A stretch of 64,000 bases of DNA from contig PDUO01000015.1 of the NCBI GenBank assembly GCA_003008705.1, positions 129,290-193,289 on the forward strand. Reading direction: 5' to 3'. The DNA is from Pezicula radicicola (taxonomy: Eukaryota > Ascomycota > Leotiomycetes > Helotiales > Dermateaceae). Made by a program: the position numbers and the translations under genes. Within the stretch, counting starts at the first letter, position 1. Each line of letters opens with the position of its first letter. Below the pieces are notes generated by a model that searched no databases, was not told the DNA's origin, and was given only the letters and a program-made list of their open reading frames with translations. Positions 10,364-21,018 of the stretch are shown here, piece after piece.

Positions 10364-12431
10364 CTACAATTTAGAAGCTGAACTCGTAGTCACATACTCC
10401 CAGTACTTCTTCGCCGAGAACCTACGAAGCTTCTTCCCAAAGAAAATCAATGGTATAAATGTAAATGTACAAGTAAGTGAAACCTGTCCGTAAAGGGGGA
10501 GTTAGCAATTACTTCTTCTGTGGGGGATTTGGTGTTGTTGCTCCCGAAACATGTCTCGAGAGAAAACGTCTCGAAAGTGGATGTCTTAAGAGGAACTTCT
10601 CTTAAAATACTCCCGAATATGAATGAAAGTACCCCCNNNNNNNNNNNNNNNNNNNNNNNNNNNNNNNNNNNNNNNNNNNNNNNNNNNNNNNNNNNNNNNN
10701 NNNNNNNNNNNNNNNNNNNNNNNNNNNNNNNNNNNNNNNNNNNNNNNNNNNNNNNNNNNNNNNNNNNNNNNNNNNNNNNNNNNNNNNNNNNNNNNNNNNN
10801 NNNNNNNNNNNNNNNNNNNNNNNNNNNNNNNNNNNNNNNNNNNNNNNNNNNCCCCCCCCCCAAATAACACTAAAAGCCAACATCCCCAACCCAAAAATCA
10901 AACCAACCCAATGGATTCCCCTCGCAGCACCAACACCCCAAAGAATCAAACCCGTCGCACATAGGACTCCCGAGAACGCTAGATTCCAAAGCCGTTGTTC
11001 TGGTTCTCGGATACCGTTATTCCGTCTAGCTAGTCGAATAGCTAGTTTATCAGCTGACCGACCACTCCATAGTGATGCCAGACCTGCACCTATGATGGGG
11101 GAGATATATGCTGTTACTACTAGTCCTGAGGAGAAGTTGAAGGGTGGTGAGGAGAGGATGGAACTTGTTGTTGCGTTTAGGATGTTGTACCATGAGAGAC
11201 AGGTTCCATAAATACTAAATTGGTAAATTAGTGAATTAGTTATCTTTGGGTTTGCTTTTATGACGTAGGTACTTACAAACCGGCCCAGGCTACGCAGGGG
11301 AAGTAGTAGATTATTAGAAGTGATCGGTACATCATTGTGAAGAGCTGTTTCGTTGAAGGACATCCTGGCATAGTCGTAAATAGCTCCAATTTCTTCCAGT
11401 AGCTTTTCTTCTGGATATTAGCACTTTCCGCTGTTGTTGATATACTTGTGGGTTCTTTCTTTTCCGTTGAAGTGCTAGTATTTACCTCAAACGTCAAAGA
11501 TCCTTCAGTTTCAACACCTTCGAACGTATTGCGAAAATACATGGTTTCTTCCGTGAAGAAGTAAAGTAAGATTGTCGTGCCAGCTTGAACTATAGCACCG
11601 AAGTACATAACCCAGCGCCAACCAATACAGACATTAATCCAGCCAGCGAGAAGTCTTTTAGTAATCAGCTATTCAGAATATTTTTGGAATCTGAAAGCAG
11701 TATTGTACGTACGGAGAAAGGAAATTAGAACCAAAGAGTAAAAAAGAATAAATCAGGCACAGTAACTTCCTACAATAAATATTAGCTTATTAACCCTAAA
11801 CAAGATAGAAAAGAGGGGTGAGGAACATACAGGCAAAGACTCAACAGGCGAAGCAAAAATCCCATAAATAATCCTATGAGCATACCATTCCGCCTTGCTT
11901 TTACTAAAAGCAGCCCAAAGCATAGGCCAAATAGCAAGGAACGATGAAAGACAATATATACCACGACAACCGTAGACGAGGGCAATTGGTTGCCGTAATA
12001 GACATGCCCAACGTGAATAGGAACATGAGACCTGTTCCTAAGTTTAATTCTGAGACTGTTATTCCTGTTTCTTTGGATATATCTATTAAAACTAAAGGTT
12101 GCATTAGTAAAAATACCAAGGTTTTATTTAGGTTTGGAAAATAGGAAATTGGGACTGACCGATAGTGTTAGGATATTCAACAGAAAAAGAATGAGTTACC
12201 GGAATATTGAACTGCGGATGATATTCCGATGCCGCTTGTAAATATATAGGCCATTCCTACGGCTAGTAATTTCCGCTTTCGAGTCCAGTTTAATGGATCT
12301 TCTGGGTCGGAGCTGGGCTTTGGAACCAACACGATATCTTTGTTTCCTTCTAGATGTTGGGTTTACATGTCCCCTCCCACATCTACGAGATGGACTGTGC
12401 TGGGAACTACCTCTTCGTTAAGAGTATCCAT
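10364..12431 (-). pseudogene. Broken MFS transporter, HOL1/DHA1-like drug:H+ antiporter type
   Basis: Exons on the minus strand: 12431-12200, 12091-11831, 11769-11713, 11654-11277, 11214 into the gap, and a last exon 10483-10364. The start MDTLNEEVVPSTVHLVD, the DPEDPLNWTRKRK entry to helix 1, ELNLGTGLMFLF, the RQPIALVYGCRG loop, WRWVMYFGAIVQAG, the EETMYFR motif, a large cytoplasmic loop and the tail IPLIFFGKKLRRFSAKKY are all characteristic. Damage: an in-frame TAA at 12365-12363 (codon 23); a frameshift after MFLF near 12020; and a short third exon that lacks the usual ERGTYMG-like segment and is out of frame at LFGSNFL. An unread 215-bp gap hides part of the C-terminal helices. Intact relatives export or import drugs, cations or small organics across the plasma membrane. 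Confidence 0.8.
10637..10851. other. Assembly gap (215 N) flanked by C runs
   Basis: The gap is bounded by CCCCC on the left and about ten C on the right. This suggests a homopolymer or structure that stopped sequencing. It falls inside the MFS pseudogene. Confidence 0.95.
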
Positions 12432-13345
12432 TTCTAAAAAAAATTGCTATTTGAAGCACCTTTGGTGTGTTTTTGGGGGGTGATGAAACTAATGATGGTC
12501 TACAAGGGGAAAGGAATTAAAATCGAGGCTGCGCGATCAAGGTAGGGTTGTATATCATATTTGTAAAAGGAATAGAACGACAATAAACCTTTTAAACTAC
12601 CCATGTTTCCCAACTTCGGTGAGAATGTCGGACATGTTTCAGACTTCTAATTTCCTATCTACTATGCAGACATTAAAGAGACACAGCTATTTTCTTCTAT
12701 CTTCGTCCTTGAAGTGGGATATGGAGAATTGCTCCACTATACCTAAACTACTGACAATGTATCATGAATGACTTTATAGTGGGATGATATCTGAAGTTGT
12801 CTTATTCCCAGGCTCTTAACAGTTTTAAGAGTGGTGTATTGGGAACTTGAGGGAGAACTCAGTTCGCTATGTACTATCCCACTTTCTAATGGTAGCATTA
12901 ATGAATTGCTTTTATAAGTGAGGTAATTCGGAGATGCAATCTACTAAGTAAGAGCATACAACGAGAGTATTACAACTTGTGATTATACTATATATTCCTT
13001 TATTGCAAAAAAGGTCTAACTCTTATAAACCCCTATGAACCCTCGAGCACCATATAATTGAAAGTGGTAAAATTTGAGAATATGAGGAATAGTAGGATAT
13101 CATGTATATTCTGGCCTTTGAATCTACGGGGATTTCTACACTATATACACAAACTGAGCATCGCAAGGGCCTCGTTTCCCATACTAATTGAGCTGTTTTT
13201 GATGTCAAATGGTCGAGCCACTAGTGCTCTGATCCTCCACAAATTATAGGCCATGGCGACCAGTGGAATCGAGGTTATATTAGTATTACACGTGATTTGT
13301 GCCCGACAACCCCTTTCACTCCTTTCGGCCCCTTCCTTTCTCACC
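12432..13345. other. Intergenic, nothing recognisable
   Basis: AT-rich sequence without coding signal; it probably includes the former promoter of the MFS gene. Confidence 0.5.
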
Positions 13346-14430
13346 CTAAATTGACAGTGTGAAGGTGTCAAGCCATGTAGTAGCTATAGGAATCTCAATC
13401 TGACCTGCGAGTTCATTATTCCAGCAAAGCCGATGCATCTCGAGGAACAACCTGGTTGAGTGTAGGAATCTCTGTTGCCTCCTCGAGATCTGGGTCAATA
13501 TATGGCCATGCGTCAATGTGTCGTCACCGAATGCTGCATCGCTAAAGCCAGCGAATTCTCCACGTGTCGATAATAGCTCATTCCCATCATATAGGGTCCC
13601 CATAAACCGAGTTTTATATAGATAGAGAAGCAATTGATTGACTGCATTCATATAAATAGGAGAAGGATTGGTTAGAAACCGGGATAGCTTTGACGTAGAA
13701 TAGGAAACGTCTGGTCGAGTTTCGGTGGCACTATAATTAGCGCTCCCGACTTTTTGCTAGTACTCGTGTATGAATTCAGGCGTTGCTTCGCCATCATTCG
13801 GAAGGTAGTCGCAGGCAGGGATCGGTGTCGTTGGCGTCTTTTCTGAGATATTAACGTTGAATTTTGCAGCGAGTTTCTCATGGTATACATCTTGTACAAG
13901 CCAGAGTTTCTTCTCATCTCTCTTCCGTATGACCCTAATTCCCAAGAAATGGTCAATATCTCCGAGTTTCCGAATTTCGAAACATTGAAGCAATTGTTGT
14001 TCCGGCTCCATTGCTTTGATTTGATCGCGTTTGTGGAAGATGAAAAGAATGTCATCCACGTAGAAGAGAACACTGATCTAGGCATTGGCAAATAGGCAAC
14101 TGACACCCGGAACCTAATGAATTCCGACCTCTTCGAGTGTTCCAGCCGGCAAGTGATACCAGTAGTATGGGGAGGTTTTTAGGCCATATAGGGCCATCCA
14201 AATTATAAGAAACATCTTTTGGTTTTGTTTTGAAATTGATTGTGCGAGTGTAGACGGCATATTATCTGGGCTATAATTGCGATAGGCTATTGATTCCTCC
14301 CAATTTTTCGGTGGCTCAAAACCTTCTGGAAACCCATCGGATAGTTCCAAAAACAAGCGCAAACCACCCTTGTGCCCATGCGGGGAACGGCATTGGTTTA
14401 ATGCATATGATTGCGTGCGTGCAGGCAAGG
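13346..14430 (-). mobile_element. Copia LTR retrotransposon fragment (reverse transcriptase to RNase H)
   Basis: Reading down the minus strand gives the thumb and palm region of a Ty1/copia reverse transcriptase. FPEGFEPP is followed by ALYGLKTSPYYWYHLPAG, the catalytic YVDD (FYVDDILFIFHKRD, about 14065-14030), then CFEIRKLGDIDHFLGIRVI and a connection to an RNase H-like segment ending in WNNELAGQIEIP. Frames shift and stops appear (TAG after IHEY, others), so it is dead. No LTRs, integrase or gag flank it. It aligns block for block with 46240-47200 of the large Copia element in this window, but it is less AT-rich and keeps more codons. It is therefore a separate lineage or an insertion that was not RIP-mutated as strongly. 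Confidence 0.85.
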
Positions 14431-15140
14431 CATAGAGAGGTGTAGACGAGGTAGAGCTTGATCGTCTGCTCGAGAGAGGGTTGGTTTGGTTTTGCGTAGG
14501 CTTTAAAGTGGCGACTCTCCTTGAGTTGAAAGCCTCGATAATGCGACAGGCAATTGTTGTGTATTATAAGGTGTTATACGATGCTTCTTCTTTATTTGAA
14601 AGAGAGAAGCAAAGGAATCGAGCCTGTCTGTATTGCGAAGGTGTTGCTACCATATCAGACTTTTGAAGGATGGCTCGATTGTAAAATAAAGTAAGGTCTA
14701 AAAGGGGTATATATACACATAAAAAGTGAGCTAAAAACGTGTCCAGAAGTCACCTGATTTCCGGCTGACACCTCTTATGAAGCATCAAATGATGTCAATG
14801 AATTTCGTCAAGCTGCATGCAGCATCTACACTCACAACAGCGCAAGCGACAAACACTTCTTTATCCTCTTTTCTTCACGTGCTACGCTTGAGAAAAATTG
14901 AGCCTAGTATTCAATATCGAGTATACCGTGTAGATCGCGAGTCAAGCTGAAAAATTTCAAATGGCGAGATAGACTCCTTTGTAGTACAAGTTGAACACTG
15001 GAAGTCGTAAGTGACCCACACCTTTCCGCGCTTATTTGCCTTTTTCGTTCATTGTAACTGATGAATCTACTAGTTTTGATGTCTACGATTATTACGTACG
15101 TTATTGATGTGAACAGATAGCAGTACATCACTAATAGTTC
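14431..15140. other. Intergenic between Copia fragment and regulator stump
   Basis: No gene seen and no LTR-like TG...CA terminal repeat detected at the end of the Copia fragment. Confidence 0.45.
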
Positions 15141-15854
15141 TTGCAGATGGTCTTCTACTATAAATGTTGTCGCCTTCTCATGTTTCCTCAACTATCAGTA
15201 CCAAATGTAGAAGTACGCTATCTTCGTGCATGTGCAGAAGTTTGTGGCGGTGTCTGCGAAACCTACAAGCGTCTCCACCATAGCATGGTGGTTGGATTCT
15301 CTCTTATGGCGCTTCAAACCGTCTTCCTCGCAGGACTTACTCCGATATATTGCATCCGGATCTCACCTGCAGAGATCTACAACATAACAACGTCGAACAA
15401 CCTTAAGTCCTACAGCATTGGCTTGTACATTATCACAGATCAATGGCCTGGAGCACAAAAATATCGTGACGCTTTTGAGGGCATCAAGCAAGCTGTCATA
15501 GACCTTGTCTCAAGAGGTAAATATCGCCCCGAAACCCAAAACCCAATCACGGAAGTGGCACCCAAATCTAAAAGCATGCTAAATATTCCTACTACTGACG
15601 AAGACTGCGGTGGCAAATTTTGGAATATGGTCTCTGATATGGCGGGTGATGGGAATACACAATTTGCAGGGTTTGAAGCCGACTTCCAAGTAGACACATC
15701 GTTAGGAACTTTTATTTCAGATTCCGGTTTCCTGACAGAGGCTCAGTTGGCCTCTGCTAACACTGATCCAGCCGGTGTATTTGATATAGATGGGTTGCTG
15801 TCACGTCGGAGCTGTTTGCAGAGGCTCTCATGTACTAATCGCCATCGTCCTTGA
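15141..15854 (+). pseudogene. C-terminal stump of a fungal Zn2Cys6-type transcription factor
   Basis: The open frame has the helical C-terminal end of the fungal_trans middle-homology region. A segment with EVCGGVCETYKRLHHSM is followed by VVGFSLMALQTVFLAGLT, YCIRISPAEIYN and RWPGA-like WPGAQKYRDAFEGIKQ, then an acidic, low-complexity tail. In intact members this sits after several hundred residues that start with the zinc cluster. Here no Zn2Cys6 motif, no upstream part of the domain and no ATG in a sensible place exist, so I read it as a truncated remnant. The end also looks altered (RSCLQRLSCTNRHRP is atypical). It probably regulated a local pathway. An unrecognised upstream exon cannot be fully excluded. 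Confidence 0.7.
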
Positions 15855-16025
15855 GTCATACAAGTACATTCAAGTTTTGGTCCCTGACAAGACTGCCCCA
15901 GAAATATCAATTGCAGAGTTTTATTAGTTCTTATGTGGCAAACCGATTGTATCTCATGTGAAGCAAGTTACTTAGGTAAGTCACAATGCTCCTAAACGAC
16001 CGTTACTTTAGTTGCTTAGATTGTC

Positions 16026-16425
16026 ATTTCAATAGGCTTTGCATGCTTCTCATAAAGGGTTCAGCACTAGGACCAATGACTTTATCAGGCAAACCACCTA
16101 CTTCCTCGGTGGCGACATGAATACCTAGCCAAGGAGCAACAGCAGAAGCTTTTCTCCTGGCATGAAAGAGCCGAATGGCAATCTTTTGTCCTTGACTATC
16201 TGCGAAATCCACGATATTTTTCATTGGTTGAATTTGTTCTTCATTTCAGAGACCAACTCCGTTTGGATCAATTCTTCCTTCGGGGGATATGGCTGTTCCT
16301 TCGATCATACTGAGTCCTGGACCGCGAGATATGATTCCGCCTAGATGTGCCATGTGCCAGGGTGTGATCTTTCCGTTGTCGGCTGAGTATTGACAGAGTG
16401 GTGAGAGCTTGTTTTTGATTTAGTT
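16026..16425 (-). pseudogene. N-terminal fragment of an Old Yellow Enzyme / NADH:flavin oxidoreductase
   Basis: Read on the minus strand the sequence gives [19 protein letters not shown], then [33 protein letters not shown], an in-frame TGA at 16248-16246, then QIQPMKNIVDFADSQGQKIA, RLFHARRKASAVAPWLG and EEVGGLPDKVIGPSA. This is the first third of the YqjM-like ene-reductase TIM barrel. It includes the phosphate/FMN strand (the Cys of SPLCQYS) and the HARRKA segment where intact enzymes have HAGRKA. The TGA replaces the Trp of the usual GLWNDEQI, a TGG to TGA change. The remaining two thirds of the barrel, with the catalytic His/Tyr region, are gone after a stop at about 16026. The gene is dead. 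Such enzymes reduce activated C=C bonds with NAD(P)H and FMN. Confidence 0.8.
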
Positions 16426-16975
16426 ATAAAGTCTTTGTTTCTTGGTTTTTAATTAGATATGCTTACATATATTCTGTTTTGGAAGGTAGTCCCTCTGATC
16501 GTTAATGGTTGGAATAGCTTTGGGATCTTGGAATTGTCGGGTTGAGGTTGGTTGCTGTACTGGATGGAGAGTCTTGTACTGGGGTGACGTAGGACTATTG
16601 AATGTTAATCAACAAAACACAATTGCAAAATACTCAATTGAGCGTGTGGTCTTACAACATATTCTGAACCCTTGCTGTAAATCAGACCTTGGGAGCTCGA
16701 CATGTTGAGGATCTTGAATATTGGAGCTGCACTTAGCGAGAAAGGCTAAGGGGAGACTAATAAACATGTTGTAGAGAAACGGCATTGAGGATGGGAAAGG
16801 TTGAGCGCAATACTGAGAAATTGCTCACATGGAAATACCTTGGGACATACGAATAATCTAAAATCATGCTTAATTGGCACATTGGTAGCCGTTGAAGAGA
16901 TAGTGGTCAATGGTGGTACCTTTCGTACAAGTCACTATCTTTGTAGTCGAGGTCCACCAATGTACCTTGACCTGC
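16426..16975. other. Intergenic, possible 5' leader of the Old Yellow Enzyme fragment
   Basis: No supported gene. A minus-strand stretch at about 16470-16560 reads as a Gln/Pro-rich leader that might have been the first exon of the flavin enzyme; this is weak. Confidence 0.35.
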
Positions 16976-17581
16976 TTAGAAATTAAAAAATCCATATGGT
17001 CTAATATCACGCTCAAGGATCGCAAAGAACAAGAAATCGTGCCATCCCCCATTATGCCACAAACACTCCCTCTTCCGACCTTCCTGAACAAAGCCAAGTC
17101 GCTCATATAATTCCTTCGCGCCAGCATTATAGGAAAAGCATTCAATCCCAATCCGATGCAAACCCGCAATTCGAAACCCCCAGTCCACTAGCCAATCTAT
17201 GGCTTCGCTGCCGTAGCCCTGTCGTTGATACGGCCTGATGATATTGATCCTGATGTAGGCATTTCGATGATGTTCCTGACCAGGACTGGGAGCAGTTAGG
17301 TACATACAACCAATTGGGACTAGCGGCGTTGCTGTAGATGTGGTCGTGGGCGGGTTTGAGGTAGGTGGTGCGAGGCAAATGATAACACCAATCAAAGTTT
17401 TCTCGGCGATGTAGGTCTTGTGCTTCGCGGTATCTTTCTTTGTCAATGGTTTCAGCAATCCAGTATCTGAGTTTGCAAATGCGACAACGTCCGTTTGGAT
17501 GGAGTGGATAAAAGCCTCGTCCTCGGGGGTGTCTTCAACAGCACGATATACCAAGCGACGGGAGTGGAAGAGGTTCTCCAT
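16976..17581 (-). CDS. GNAT family N-acetyltransferase (RimJ/RimL-like)
   Basis: Single exon, 201 aa from the ATG at 17581 (MENLFHSRRLVYRAVE); the longer open frame begins at a GTG and should not be used. The fold is clear: an N-terminal beta-alpha region with DEAFIHSIQ, the VPIGCMYLT strand, an acetyl-CoA pyrophosphate loop in motif A (RPYQRQGYGSEAIDWLVDWG, with Q-R-Q-G-Y-G), and motif B with HRIGIECFSYNAGAKELYERLGFVQEGRKRE. RimJ/RimL relatives acetylate ribosomal or other protein N-termini or small amines. The acceptor cannot be predicted. The gene is divergent from the protease gene, with about 250 bp between start codons. No defect is seen. Confidence 0.9.
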   Translation of the reverse strand: MENLFHSRRLVYRAVEDTPEDEAFIHSIQTDVVAFANSDTGLLKPLTKKDTAKHKTYIAEKTLIGVIICLAPPTSNPPTTTSTATPLVPIGCMYLTAPSPGQEHHRNAYIRINIIRPYQRQGYGSEAIDWLVDWGFRIAGLHRIGIECFSYNAGAKELYERLGFVQEGRKRECLWHNGGWHDFLFFAILERDIRPYGFFNF

Positions 17582-17831
17582 GTTGGCAAAGGCAGAAATT
17601 GGCAAAGGCACGACTAAACGGAGAGAAGGGCAATTGTGAAGAATATCAGGCTATTCGAAGGCCTTGATAAGCCATCAGCCTCGTTCTTGAACGAGTGCCT
17701 GCCGGCCTGTTGCCTGTGCCGTAGATAGGTCGCCGACTGTGTCATTGGCCGGCCAGAATGCGAACAAAACAAATAACATTGCTACGTACGACAACAATGT
17801 CTTCACAATCGACTCCATTTTGCTTGACGAT
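17582..17831. promoter_or_regulatory. Short shared intergenic region between divergent GNAT and protease genes
   Basis: Only 250 bp separate the two assigned ATG codons, so the promoters must overlap. If the protease began in a longer upstream reading the space would be still shorter. No named operator is recognised; there is a GGCCGGCC palindrome at 17747-17754. Confidence 0.5.
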
Positions 17832-18785
17832 ATGCTAAAGAATACGCGGGGTTCTAGGTCAAAGACCGCACTTGAAAACCTGCCCCAGCAAGATACTCTC
17901 GCGCCAGTAATCTCTCCAGTTACCTTTACAAAACCACCATCATCTGCAAATGATGACGAACCGATTCGAATCCTCCCTCCTTCGTCCAAATTACCAGGAC
18001 TCTCCGCCGCAGAGGCCAAGCTTCTTCGCAGAAAACAGAACTCCTTGTCCTCAAGTGCGTCCTCCACCCTCGAATCTCTGCCCGCCACGCCGCACTTTCG
18101 TAACTCGCTGAACGCGACTTTGATATTCGCACAACACGAGGCGGGCACTGCCGTCTGCATTGATCCCCATGGCTGGGTTTTGACGTGCGCGCATTGCTTC
18201 GGAGATACAGAGGAAGAGAAGGATTCAAATAATCGCAAGTGGCTGCTCTTCTACACTGGTTTAGCGGTCCAGGTTGAATGTCGTGCTTGGGACACAAGAT
18301 GTGATCTGGCTCTTCTGAAGATTATCAGCATCGAGTCCGCGCGGGGTTTAGAGGGCGAAATCCCCGTTTTCCCCTCTGTGCCGTTGTCTACGCGCATTCC
18401 TGCATCAAGAGCTCCCATATTCTGCATCGGGCAGCCTGGGAAGGATGACTTGGAGTCTACGACAAATCGCCGGACGAAATACAACCTCTTCGAGATCTCA
18501 GAGGGCAGTTTGCGGGGTATGGTGTCGGATGTAGACCCTCATGACAATTCCGAAATCGGTACATTGAAGCACAATGCTTGGACATACTGGGGTCACTCTG
18601 GCGCGCCTCTTTTGCTGCAAGTTGACGGTACTTTGGCAGGGCTACATTCTTCTTGGGATGACCAGACTGCTATGCGGCATGGGATTCCGCTAGTCGCCAT
18701 ACAACAATTTCTTCGAGAGCAGATTACCGTTGGAGTTTGTCCAAAGTTGAGTACTATCTCAAGTATTGAACTTGTGGATAAATAG
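17832..18785 (+). CDS. Trypsin-like serine protease domain protein
   Basis: Single exon, 317 aa from the first in-frame ATG (17832); an upstream extension of 31 codons exists but starts at GTG. The first 90 residues are polar and Ser/Pro-rich. The domain has the full triad: H121 in LTCAHCF, D158 in RCDLALLKI and S256 in GHSGAPLL, with a GIPLVAIQQFL closing strand. This is a chymotrypsin/HtrA-like fold without PDZ domains. No signal peptide is evident, so a cytosolic or nuclear role is more likely than secretion. Fungal relatives are poorly studied; substrates are unknown. It shares its upstream region with the GNAT gene. Confidence 0.85.
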   Translation: MLKNTRGSRSKTALENLPQQDTLAPVISPVTFTKPPSSANDDEPIRILPPSSKLPGLSAAEAKLLRRKQNSLSSSASSTLESLPATPHFRNSLNATLIFAQHEAGTAVCIDPHGWVLTCAHCFGDTEEEKDSNNRKWLLFYTGLAVQVECRAWDTRCDLALLKIISIESARGLEGEIPVFPSVPLSTRIPASRAPIFCIGQPGKDDLESTTNRRTKYNLFEISEGSLRGMVSDVDPHDNSEIGTLKHNAWTYWGHSGAPLLLQVDGTLAGLHSSWDDQTAMRHGIPLVAIQQFLREQITVGVCPKLSTISSIELVDK

Positions 18786-19385
18786 CTGGTACAACACCGC
18801 CATCTCCTGCAAATTACTTGTTGAACATAGTAGTAAGACATGTTTCTTGGTTTGGGCCGTACAAAGACGTTTGCTATTGGCAATGTAGCTGCACTTCATT
18901 CGAATGGAACAGAGGTGTACCGACAGAAGCGGTTTGGAAGTTAAGAAACTTGCGTTAGAGATGCTTATTGCTCTAAATTTCTCAAAATTTCTCGAGATGA
19001 CGATCTAGAGCGCTAGTATGATGCGCAAGAGGGTATGCCAGCAGACGACCGAAGTCTCGATCTATGCCGGATTCATATTCCATACAGAGCTGCAGCACCG
19101 TGAACCACATGGGTTGGTCTGCCAGTTGTTTCAATCGAATTTTGAAGGAGAGATTCCGTTGCACTTGTCTTCCATCACAGTAATCGCATTCCGTTCCCAC
19201 AGTGCGACCATTTCCTGACTTCCTTCCCATTGTGGCTGGCGGTTACCCCGACACGTGGTCGGGTTGTCCGACTTGACTTCCTCTATACATTATCACGAGC
19301 AATAAAGCACATTCAGAAGTTTTTTTTTTCAAGACCGCATAGTGATACCTGACACCTGAGAAAATTTAACTGGAACTTGATCATC
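18786..19385. other. Intergenic, no recognised gene
   Basis: An 82-codon minus-strand frame at 18982-19230 begins with ATG but has no family I recognise. A T10 run lies near 19321. Otherwise nothing. Confidence 0.5.
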
Positions 19386-20602
19386 ATGGGCAGCACATCA
19401 TCAACATCGGCATCTACGTGGGGTATAGATGGAGAAGATGAATGCCTTCTGCTTGCCGTTACCTGGGATGTCACGGAATCCCATCTTGACCATCTCCGAC
19501 GCTTGTTCCCCAAGATGAAAATTATATTCCACAAATTGAAGCCATCCTACGACCCTTCTGATATTCCTGCGTCGTCGTGGGAACAGGCGACGGTTTTGTT
19601 GACATATTGCATCCTCCCTCCAAACCCGGAGTCAGCGCCACGCCTCCGATTCATTCAATTAATGTCAGCGGGATCAAATCATATACAGCAGCTGGATTTC
19701 TTCAAGTCCGGTCGAGTTCCAATATGTTCAGCAAATGGGCTACATGGGTTTGTCTCCTTCGTCCTTTTTCTGCGACTGGCTAACTGTTATAGCCCTCAGA
19801 TTGCTGAATATGTTATGGGCACGGTGCTTTCCTTCAACCATCAATTTCCACGCTACTTAAAGGCCATGGAAGCCAGAAAATGGGACGGACCTGTTCCGTT
19901 GACAGATGATGGCGGCGAGGCTATCGAAGATATGGTAGGGAAACGAATGTAAGAGCCTGTCCCTCCAAATTCGACTATAATTTGCTGAAATTCTTGTGCA
20001 GAGGCATCCTAGGCTATGGAGCCATTGGAAGACAGGTCGCAAGAGTTGCGTCAGGGATGGGAATGGATGTTCTTGCTTATACGTTCCGTGAACGTTCAAC
20101 CGTAGAGTCACGGCGAGATGCTACATACGCCATCCCTCGGACAGGAGACCCAGATGGTAGCATACCTAGTGCTTGGTATCATGGAAGCTCTATTGAAGCT
20201 GTTAATAAGTTTCTTGGACAGGATCTCGACGTTCTTGTCATATCTCTGCCTCTTACACAATTCACACGAGGCTTGATCTCCGCACCACAATTTGAAATCC
20301 TCTCCACACGCCGGACCTTTGTGGTGAGTGTCGCTCGCGGGGCAGTTGTCAATACTTCCGACATATATTCAGCACTCGAAAATGGTCTGATTGCAGGCGC
20401 TGCTTTGGATGTGACAGACCCTGAACCATTACCAGCAGATCATCCGTTATGGGGAGCAAAGAACCTTTTTATTACACCGCATGTCTCAGGTGATTCAGCA
20501 CGCTATAAGGAAAGATTGCTTGGCCTTCTTGCTTCGAATATTTCGAGGGTGAAAGAAGGCTTACCGCCGCAAAATGTTGTTGACCGGCATTTGGGCTACT
20601 AG
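19386..20602 (+). CDS. D-isomer-specific 2-hydroxyacid dehydrogenase, NAD(P)-dependent
   Basis: Three exons (19386-19747, 19793-19948, 20002-20602) give 372 aa. The first intron is 45 bp, a multiple of three, and would otherwise be read through; removing it restores HGPQIAEYVMG, the usual motif. The substrate-binding domain is N-terminal, and the Rossmann dinucleotide loop is ILGYGAIGRQVA. The catalytic Arg lies in VARGAVVN, the Glu in DPEPLPADHPLW and the His in ITPHVSGD, so all three catalytic residues are present. The family reduces 2-oxoacids such as glyoxylate, hydroxypyruvate or phenylpyruvate. The long insertion with TYAIPRTGDPDG between the fingerprint and the active site is typical of fungal variants. 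Substrate unknown; probably active and cytosolic. Confidence 0.92.
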
Positions 20603-21018
20603 TCGATCGGGAGTTGCCAGGAAAAGATGGTTTGTCGTAAACGAGTAACTCTGTCATAGATCTTACATTGGCAGTTAATTGGACACTGTTTTTCTAGCTT
20701 AGAGGTGCGCCCATTCTTGCAGCAGCAAAATCAATCGTTTTTCCTTTTGACAGCAAGCCAAAGCAGTCTTTGATATGATTCGTCGCTTGCGACGATTTGC
20801 TTCTGAGGCTAATGTGGGAGGCGCTTTAGGCGAGGTGGTGAACTGTATTTCTGGCACACCTACGCTAACCCGAATCGTCTTATATCCGATACTATGCGTT
20901 TACTTCACGTGCTCAAGATATTTCAGCCTCGAGGGCTGTCTTTCCTCAGGACGTACAAAAAGTCCCTTATCCTTTGTAAAGTACGTACCTGTAAGTTATT
21001 GTTCCTAATCCCGAAGCC
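20603..21018. other. Intergenic between dehydrogenase and zinc-cluster gene
   Basis: No conserved coding segment. A 77-codon frame overlaps here, but the zinc-cluster ATG at 21019 gives a better start than any further upstream. Confidence 0.5.

Noticed and set aside
12361..12385. 17-nt intron to rescue the MFS stop
   Set aside because: Far below the minimum fungal intron size; a premature stop is simpler, and other frameshifts exist.
17739..17831. GTG-initiated N-terminal extension of the protease
   Set aside because: GTG is not a normal nuclear start codon; first in-frame ATG is at 17832. The same reasoning trimmed GNAT, dehydrogenase, ABCA, photolyase and BTB copy 2.
18982..19230. 82-codon minus-strand frame with an ATG
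   Set aside because: No recognised family; could be a small gene, but the evidence is too thin.
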